64,000 bases of DNA, taken from NCBI GenBank assembly GCA_947652605.1, contig OX393576.1, forward strand, positions 56,334,966-56,398,965, read 5' to 3'. Positions 57,143 through 64,000 of this stretch are shown here, piece by piece (position 1 is the first letter of the stretch; each line of letters begins with the position of its first letter). The notes under the pieces were generated by a model. It saw nothing but the letters and a program-made list of their open reading frames with translations. It was not told the origin of the DNA and searched no databases. The DNA is from Elmis aenea (Eukaryota; Arthropoda; Insecta; Coleoptera; Elmidae). The translations under genes and the position numbers were made by a program.

Positions 57143-57779
57143 AATATCGCTTCAATCTTAGGTAATAGTTTTACATTGCTGATGAAAGTGAAATGTATAA
57201 TTTGCTATGAATTTGATTATGTATTTTTCCCACAGATAGTGAAACGAGATACATGAGATATGATTGCGAGGCAAAAACTCATGTAAGAGGTATATTTACC
57301 TAAACCTAATTCAGTTTTGATACTTGTTGAAAAGTTGTAAAAATAGCATTTATAAATACTTATTAACTAATTGAAAATTCACTTGTTTAATTTCTAAGAA
57401 AAATCGCTTCTTGAGATAAATCTATGTCAGTTTCGAGACCCTTATCTCTTTGTTACTAGATTATTTATTTTTATTAAAACAAGAAAATAATCAATTGCGA
57501 CGATAAATTACTGGTCAACGGTGTTTCAGTGAAAATAAGTGCTTCTTATAGTATTTTTTGAGGTGGATCCAAATATGGCTTTAAAAAGCTTTCACTTAAA
57601 TACGATATTTTTGCTATTTATCCTAATATCTTCAAAACTAATAAATTCCTTGATTCCTAAGGGAATTGTTGTTATGTGTTCTGTGTAAGAAATAAAATGC
57701 TGTATTCCTACTTTAATATATTTACTGTCCTATTGCAATAACATCAATGGCCTTATGAAATAAACAGGAACCACTTATG
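57143..57779. other. Non-coding DNA, nothing recognised
   Basis: AT-rich; no supported gene or bounded repeat. Confidence 0.45.
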
Positions 57780-58338
57780 AACCAAAAGTATGGCGATTTA
57801 CCAGCTTAAAGGCTCTACTATTATACAAATAGAATGAAAAGACTTCAATTGCAGTAGCACATTGCGTAGACCCAAAAGAATCATATAAAAATATGGAAAC
57901 ATTCTCAAAAGTATGAAGTACGAAGGACACAAGTGGTCAATATGCGTATATTTGAAGGTTATCGCTTTGTTGCTCGGTATGCAAGCGGAATTAACATAAT
58001 ACTGTTGTTTCCTCTGTTTATGGGACAGCAGATATACACCAAGGCACTATGATACAAAATAGTGACCCTAAAGAAATTAATTAATTCCAGACAAATTAAT
58101 ATCAAGCTTTGCTCTTTAATTGGCCCACAAAATGCTTTCTTGCCATCCTTGTTTTATTATACTAGGACTAATAATAAATTTCATTAAAGCATTGGACAAG
58201 GTAGAAGGTTTTACATACCTAGGGGAAATGTTTCCTTATATTAGTGATGCCAAGTTGAACCAAGGACATTTTGTCGGGGTTCAGATTGGGAAAATATTGA
58301 GTAATAAAAATTTTGATGTACCTAAGGCTTTTCTCTAA
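57780..58338 (+). pseudogene. Relic of an uncharacterised, widespread insect mobile-element protein
   Basis: Frames broken by stops give AVAHCVDPKESYKNMETF, KWSICVYLKVIALLLGMQ, YCCFLCLWDSRYTPRHY and, in 58120-58338, LGLIINFIKALDKVEGFTYL, FPYISDAKLNQGHFVG and VQIGKIL. From memory, these blocks in this order belong to a family of uncharacterised predicted proteins abundant in repeat-rich invertebrate genomes; I know of no assigned function. The last part of the frame is uninterrupted. No flanking TIR or TSD was found here. Confidence 0.5.
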
Positions 58339-58399
58339 AAAAAATTTGCAGCATAAAAAGCTTTTGTATCAGTAGTGAAGGTTTCCACTTTCGATTTAA

Positions 58400-58795
58400 C
58401 CTTCGAGCGGGCGCGACTAAAATTATAACATCAGCAGGCGCGCAGGATAAATTTTATGTCGTGCGTTATTTGTATGTATTTTGCTGATTTAAAATATTTT
58501 GACGGTTCCGAGGGCCATATTTTTGTTTATTATTTATTGTTGAATAGTTGTGGCATACCTAGGTCATAAGGGCATTAATTTTTTTATGAAATTTTATATT
58601 CTTTTGATTGTGCAAAAATAAAAATTTCAGTTGTCTATGTAATAGGTACGTAGTTTTATTTGCAAAAATAATCAAAATATATTCCAAATTCAATTGTAAC
58701 ATAACATAAATTCATAAACATAAGAATAATAACAAAATAATAAAATCAAAAAGTATTCTCAAAGACTAATAAATTATTATTATTATTATTATTAA

Positions 58796-58894
<99 letters not shown>

Positions 58895-59014
58895 GCAAAA
58901 ACATTGTTTTAGGAATACCTTTGGGTTAGACGGCGCCGGGAACTCTAAAAAAAAAAGTTATCGCCAAAAATCTTAAAAAGGTATAAATTTTATCACTGCG
59001 CGCTCGCTCGAAGG
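58400..59014. mobile_element. TTAA-flanked MITE, piggyBac-like (615 bp)
   Basis: TTAA (58396-58399) then CCTTCGAGCGGGCGCG at left; CGCGCTCGCTCGAAGG then TTAA (59015-59018) at right. The TIRs are GC-rich and the interior AT-rich with a long ATT microsatellite. Non-coding. Confidence 0.88.
58772..58891 (+). repeat. (ATT)n microsatellite, about 120 bp
   Basis: Nearly uninterrupted TTA/ATT repeats with two AATATT interruptions, inside the TTAA MITE. Confidence 0.95.
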
Positions 59015-59018
59015 TTAA

Positions 59019-59896
59019 CCCCGATAACCGCTATAGCGTCAGTCAATTCTGCATACCTATGCATTTTTGTAATAAAAATTGTTTTCCTATATTTGTCAAA
59101 TGTCGCATTTTTGAATAAAAGTGCTGATACGAGTGACGGAAACAGCCTGTATATAAGTGTATGAAATATAATCTACGAATTTGGACTAATTTCTAGTTAC
59201 AAGAAGTGATTTTTCTTGGGGAAAAAATAAATCTTTTAATTAAACTCGTAAATATATCATATTTAAAACGAAATAATTTAAACATCTCGTTATAAAAGTT
59301 TTGCATTTCAAAAATTAAAAATTATCAGCTTAATTAGTTTTTACAATCTATTACGACACAGCTTACTAAAAAAAAAAAATTAACATGGCATTTTTGATTG
59401 TATGGTTAACTGAATAATTTATTGCTCGTTTCAACTCAACTGGGTCGTAGTTTTAGACCGTGAAATCATTTTTTAATAAACATTTCATGTCCATTCCCGA
59501 CCATACTTAACAGAGACAAAATTTATAACTGTAAAATTCTTCAAATTAATTTCGTTGGGTCGGTCATGATTCGCTTCAAGTATGCAGCTGATTAGGACAA
59601 TGACACACGGATCAAAGACCGTAACGCACCAAGAAAATATAATATGAAGCTTTTGTTTCTAGTTAACAATGATCTACTGTTTGACCAAATGATTCATCCC
59701 AAAAGGTCTAAAGCATTGCGGCACTTGTATGAAATTATGTGTTGAATAATAGGACAATGACAGACGTGCGTTTTCATTCTTTAAATTAGGTTAGGATAAG
59801 TTGTTAAAGAAAGTAAATAAACAAGCGTTGCTAATTGTTGTTAGGTATGGAAGGTTATTTTTTAACAGTATAGTCGTAAATAAGATGTGAACTTTG
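59019..59896. other. Non-coding DNA, nothing recognised
   Basis: AT-rich; no supported gene or bounded repeat. Confidence 0.45.
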
Positions 59897-59904
59897 ATTA
59901 ATAC

Positions 59905-61334
59905 CAGGGATGGATAACGTAACGTAACGATACCCGATAACGTTATAATAACGATTCAACTATAATTTTTTATACAATAACGTAACGATATTTTTATAAC
60001 GTTATATAACGTTATAATAACCGCTAACGTTTCGTTAAAAGTTATTTTGTATTGTTATTCTCTATAAATTAAATTCTTATATGGCGACCATTTTATTTTC
60101 TGAAGATATAATATTTTGTTTGTATTTGAGAAATTAAAATGAAAATAAAATATCTCAACCTCAACGTAATTTTGTAGGTACTATTTTTTAAATTTACATT
60201 TACAGATCCCAAAAATAATTTCAGAGTTACAAATAAAAATTATTTTTATACAGCATGTTTCTTAAATAATGTGAAAAAATTCGGGAGGTGATACTTAATC
60301 GAAAATTAAGAGGGGTCTTTCATATTTTGTTTTTCTTTAGGGTCTCCTTTCGGAGTTACACCCCCCTAAAGGGGATCGGTAAAATTGGGTTTTTATTTTA
60401 TTTCCCAAATTTGGATAAATGTGGGAGAGTTATACTTATAAAAAAGTTTCCTATAGTAATATTTTTAATCATCTCCCACCTTCACAGGGAGCTGAAAAGT
60501 GCGACCCCTGTTGGTTTTTATATCAGGACTTTTTGGTGGGTTGAAATCTAGTAATTTTAAATTTTCTTTAAAAACTAGATTTATTTAGAAGTTTTTTTTA
60601 TTTATTAACTGTTCTCGTTAAACCTACAGTTTTTGAGTAAAAAATTATATGAATGAACATGAACTATCAAATATTCCAATATAAAACGATATTGGATAGA
60701 AGTGACGGGTGTAATTCGTTTTGACGCTTACGCGGCGACAACGCTAAAACGCCCGTCAATTCTACCCAATATGAACATAAACATCATATTCACTCATTTA
60801 ATTGTTTACTCAAAACTGTAAGAATTACGAGAAAAACTAAAGAATAAAAAAAGGTTCTAAATAAATCAAACTAACAAACAATTTTTTTTGCAAAATTCCA
60901 AAACACCAAAAACTTCTGATTAAAAAACCAACAGGGGTCGCACTTATCAGCCCCCTATGAAGGTGGAAGATAATTAAAAATAATACTATGGGAAACCTTT
61001 TAATAAGTATAAAACATCTACCAAATATCATTCTCCTACATTTATCTAAACTTGAGAAATAAAATAAAAAACTAATTTTATCGCTCCCCTTTAGGGGGGT
61101 GTAACTCCGAAAGGAGACGTCTAAGAAAAAATTGTTATATAAAAGACCCCACTTTATTTTCAATAAGGAATCACCTTCCGAATTTTTTCGCAATATTTAA
61201 GAAACACCCTGTATATCATAATTTATGTAACGTTATATAACATAACAATTCATTTTTTAACGTTATTTATAACGTTATGTAACGAAAACAAATTATACAA
61301 TAACGTAACGATTTAAAACGTTATTCCATCCCTG
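59905..61334. mobile_element. hAT-like MITE, CAGGGATG family (1430 bp with nested element)
   Basis: Ends CAGGGATGGATAACGTAACG and AACGTTATTCCATCCCTG are flanked by a perfect 8-bp duplication ATTAATAC (59897-59904 and 61335-61342). Both subterminal regions are dense in AACGTTA. The same family is at 4618-5568. Its interior holds a 961-bp foldback MITE. Confidence 0.9.
60251..61211. mobile_element. Foldback MITE with long arms, nested (961 bp)
   Basis: TA-CAGCATGTTTCTTAAATA at left and ATTTAAGAAACACCCTG-TA at right. The arms are about 380 bp (60251-60640 and 60830-61211), which is why similar frames such as SFRSYTPLKG appear on opposite strands. A third, split copy lies at 61836-64000. Confidence 0.85.
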
Positions 61335-61651
61335 ATTAATACACACATTTACGAAGCGCATGTTGCTGTAGAAAACTTTAAATCAAAAGAACAATAGATT
61401 TTTTTTTAATCGCTTCTACAATTATTGATACAAAACAGAAAATACACCTAGTGCGTATTTCCTTCATCAAAATGGACCGAGCGAAACAAACACCCTGTAT
61501 TTATGTAAAAGTTTAACTATTTCCAAGTCACTGTCCGAGTTTTTCTAATAAAATTTTCAAACTATTGTATGTAGATTGGCATTGTTAAACAGCTAAATAT
61601 TAATATGTTGTAGAAGACTCATATAATTATTAATATTTTCTTTTTAATCAC

Positions 61652-61835
61652 CAGGGCCGGTTTTAAGATTAGACGAGTCTAGGTTTGCCTAGGGGCGCCA
61701 GGTTATGGGGGCGCCAGATTTCTTCTTAAAAAAGGGTAACATTTATATGATATACCTGTATGTATAGAAATGCATTAAAGTTATTTAATTTTTAAAAAGA
61801 TAAATGTTTTTATTGGTGTAATATTTTTATAAATA
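61652..61835 (+). mobile_element. hAT end fragment (CAGGGCCGG family)
   Basis: CAGGGCCGGTTTTAAGAT followed by TAGGGGCGCCAGG and GGGGGCGCCAG motifs, the same terminal family as the relic ending at 15651. The opposite end is not in the window. Confidence 0.5.
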
Positions 61836-62481
61836 TTGCGAGAAACTTCGGGAGGTAATTTGAATTTCTATCATATCCAATATTAAGGTCTTTTTTATTA
61901 AATGTTTTCCGAAAACGTCTTCTTTTAGAGTAACATTCCCTAAACGTAACGATAAAAGTAGGATTTCACTTTATTTCTCAAATTTGGAGATGTAGGAGAA
62001 TGACATTTGGTATTTATTAAAGGAAAAGATTCACCATAATAATATTATCAATCATCTTCTACTTTTACAGGGGGCTGAAAAGTGTAACCCCAGTTGGTTT
62101 TTCATCAGAACTTTTTGGAGGGTTAAACTTTTGCAATTAATTTTTTTTTAAACGTTTATTATTTTAGAAACATTTTATATTCCTTAATAGTTCCCGCAAA
62201 AGCAACAGTTTTTGGGTAAAAAATAAAATAAGTCTACGTGCACCACCAAATGAACACGAAAATACCTGTCACTTTTACTCAATATGTACAAACCATGGTA
62301 ACCACCCAGAGGCGTAGCAACAATTTTTGCGCCCTTGGCAAATGAAACTTTAGCGCCCTTGTATACTTTCAATAATTTTATTTAAAATATGTAAAAAAAA
62401 CAAATGTTTCAGTAATAAAAAACTTCAATAATAGTCAAAATATGCAAAAAAAAATAATGAGACTATTATTTATTAATAATA

Positions 62482-63692
62482 GAGTGAAGTGCCCTAATAT
62501 GGAAGTTACTTCTTATGGAATATTGGAATACATCAGTTTTATGACAATGAATAAGCGATATTTGTTGAAACGTATATGTACCTATTTGTACATTGATCAC
62601 ACATTCCCAAATGTAAAATAGTTATAAAATATTTACTAGTGTTAGGTATCGGTCGTTGGACTAAATGTTCGTTTTGTTTCATTTTTGTATTTTTGCTTTT
62701 GTCGCGCCTTTTGGTTGGGTTCATAGCCATCGCGCATGCCCGCCAGAAAGGCCACTCTTCGGGCAAGAAGAGTGAAGTGTAGAATTCTGCCCAATGTGCC
62801 GTTTATGTATGCAGCCAACAGGTAAGTGAACCCAACCTTTCGTTTATTTTGACTCGAATTCAATTGGTCCTTCGTTTAGTTTGACCGCCTCTGTTCTTAC
62901 GCAACAACTAGATTACGTAACAGTTTCAAATACATTTTTTACGTGCTCTACTGAGTTTTTAAGTTAAATCTGTTAGTGCAAAATATTATATGCTAGGGTA
63001 AATAATATAAAATATTTCATTGCATGTTTATTGAGCATGAGCCTTTACATTTCTATTAAATAGACCAAAATTTTGATTGGGACCATTTCATGTTTTACAT
63101 ATACCGATTTTTGAAATGTCACATTGACGTCTAATATGGAATACATAGAGGTGCCTTATAATGAATATGATTATGGTACAGGAATATGGGTTCAGTGTCA
63201 AAAGTGTCAGAAATGGGCACACGAAAAATGTGCAAAACACCCACAAAAAAAAAACAATTATATTGTCCTACCTGTAACAAATAAATAAATTATCAACATT
63301 ACTTCGAATGACATTTGAATTATAATTTAATTTACATAAATAACAGAGTTTTGGTTTAGTTTAAGTAATGATGTAAATCAAAAAGAAATAAAAGATTAAT
63401 CTATGAGCAGTTGTTTATTTTAATGTATATTTCCTATATAATTCTATATTCCATATTAAGAACCCCTAGCATTCCATATTAGGTTCCCCGGGAGCTTAAT
63501 ATGGAATAGTAGTAACATGTAAAAAAAAATAGCTATATAAGAAATATCTACAGTATTATCGTACCAGAATTCGAGTAATGTGTTGCTTTTTCATTACAAA
63601 TTCCTTATAAATTTTTTTGCAAAAGTTTGTTGAATAAATGTGAATATTATGGCCGAAAACAAAAAAGTATTCAATATTGGGGCACTTTACTC
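62482..63692. mobile_element. Pogo-like (Tc1/mariner superfamily) deletion derivative (1211 bp)
   Basis: TIRs GAGTGAAGTGCCCTAATATG and CAATATTGGGGCACTTTACTC are flanked by TA. The interior includes a PHD-like coding remnant, as found at the C-terminus of some pogo-type transposases, and an inverted pair ATTCCATATTA / TAATATGGAAT near 63470-63507. The DDE core is missing. Confidence 0.7.
63136..63288 (+). pseudogene. PHD-like C-terminal fragment of a transposase, frameshifted
   Basis: The frame contains GTGIWVQCQKCQKWAHEKCA. The final Cys pair (YCPTCNK and a stop) lies in another frame after a run of ten A residues near 63245-63254, so one slip in that run broke the domain. The CxxC, HxxC, CxxC series is the end of a PHD-type zinc finger. 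Confidence 0.7.
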
Positions 63693-64000
63693 TACTATAG
63701 GTAATTAGATTTTTTGAGTTGAATTTTGCGCCCCTCAGATTATAGCGCCCTTGGCAAGCGCCCAAATGCCAACCCGTTCCTACGCCACTGAAACCACCTA
63801 AATGAATCGTTTTATTTTAGAATATTTTATAGTGCATATTCAATTATTTTATTTTTTACTTAATGGCTGTAGGTTCTGCGGGGTAAAATTAAAAATTAAA
63901 AAAAGGTTCTTAATAAATTAAGCTTTAAAAAAATACTTTAAATTGCAAAATTGCAAGCCTCCGAAGAAAGACTTTTAAGAAAAGAAAAAATATGAACCCC

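Larger units (their letters stand above)
62307..63790. mobile_element. hAT element (1484 bp) with a nested pogo-like element
   Basis: TIRs CAGAGGCGTAGCAAC and GTTCCTACGCCACTG are flanked by TAACCACC (62299-62306) and AAACCACC (63791-63798), 7 of 8 matching. GCGCCCTTGGCAA motifs lie inside both ends. Without the nested element only about 270 bp remain, so it is a MITE. Confidence 0.85.
61836..64000. mobile_element. Third copy of the 961-bp foldback MITE, split and partial
   Basis: 61836-62306 matches the left arm of 60251-61211 (CGGGAGGTAATTTG, TCATCTTCTACTTTTACAGG). 63799-64000 matches its right part (AAAAAAGGTTCTTAATAAAT and a CTCCGAAGAAAGAC-type arm segment). A 1484-bp hAT lies between them. 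The right end is beyond the window. Confidence 0.65.

Noticed and set aside
60288..61193. Two similar hydrophobic proteins on opposite strands
   Set aside because: They are mirror translations of the long inverted arms of the foldback MITE at 60251-61211.
1..64000. tRNA or rRNA genes
   Set aside because: Only tRNA-like SINE promoters (box B near 28395 and a weaker one near 42705) were seen; no intact cloverleaf or rRNA segment was recognised by eye.

Overview
The window is AT-rich, intron-containing arthropod DNA, almost certainly from an insect. The transposon mix (piggyBac, many hAT families, PIF/Harbinger, CAGGGTG-type Tc1/mariner MITEs, a Jockey-like LINE) would suit a beetle, but the order cannot be fixed from sequence alone. 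No bacterial, CRISPR, rRNA or tRNA genes were seen. Only one host gene is clearly present. Most of the rest is a layered deposit of mobile elements, many delimited here to the base by terminal inverted repeats (TIRs) and target-site duplications (TSDs).

Layout. 1-5.6 kb: unassigned DNA with a possible promoter plus 5' exon, small hAT and mariner-type MITEs and a 300-bp-arm foldback. 5.5-9.8 kb: copy A of a duplicated segment carrying a decayed Harbinger transposase and its MADF/BESS-type partner exon. 9.9-15.6 kb: mariner-type foldback MITEs, including a three-level nest (hAT containing mariner MITE containing TTAA MITE). 15.7-18.1 kb: a structurally complete piggyBac element with an intact transposase. 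19.8-26.1 kb: a minus-strand LTR retrotransposon with 538-bp LTRs and a gag frame but no pol, interrupted by a 2.5-kb hAT element whose transposase has one stop codon. 26-30 kb: more MITEs, including hAT containing hAT containing SINE.

30.4-35.3 kb: a Jockey-like LINE whose ORF1 zinc knuckle is split by a GATATATC-rich MITE. 35.3-41.7 kb: copy B of the duplicated segment, carrying a 2.06-kb DNA element of unassigned superfamily; copy A preserves its empty site. 42.3-47.1 kb: SINE-like element, MITEs and a 2.7-kb foldback with a 9-bp TSD (Mutator-like). 48.4-54.2 kb: the host gene, a receptor-type protein tyrosine phosphatase on the minus strand, with a long Ser/Thr/Asn-rich ectodomain, one membrane segment and one phosphatase domain that has WPE in place of WPD. 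54.4-56.1 kb: a decayed piggyBac. 56.6-64 kb: hAT and TTAA MITEs, a relic of an uncharacterised mobile-element protein, and a hAT containing a pogo-like element with a PHD-like fragment.

The phosphatase works alone here, with no operon-like context. The other coding sequences serve transposition. The two duplicated segments and the nested insertions give an internally consistent relative chronology.
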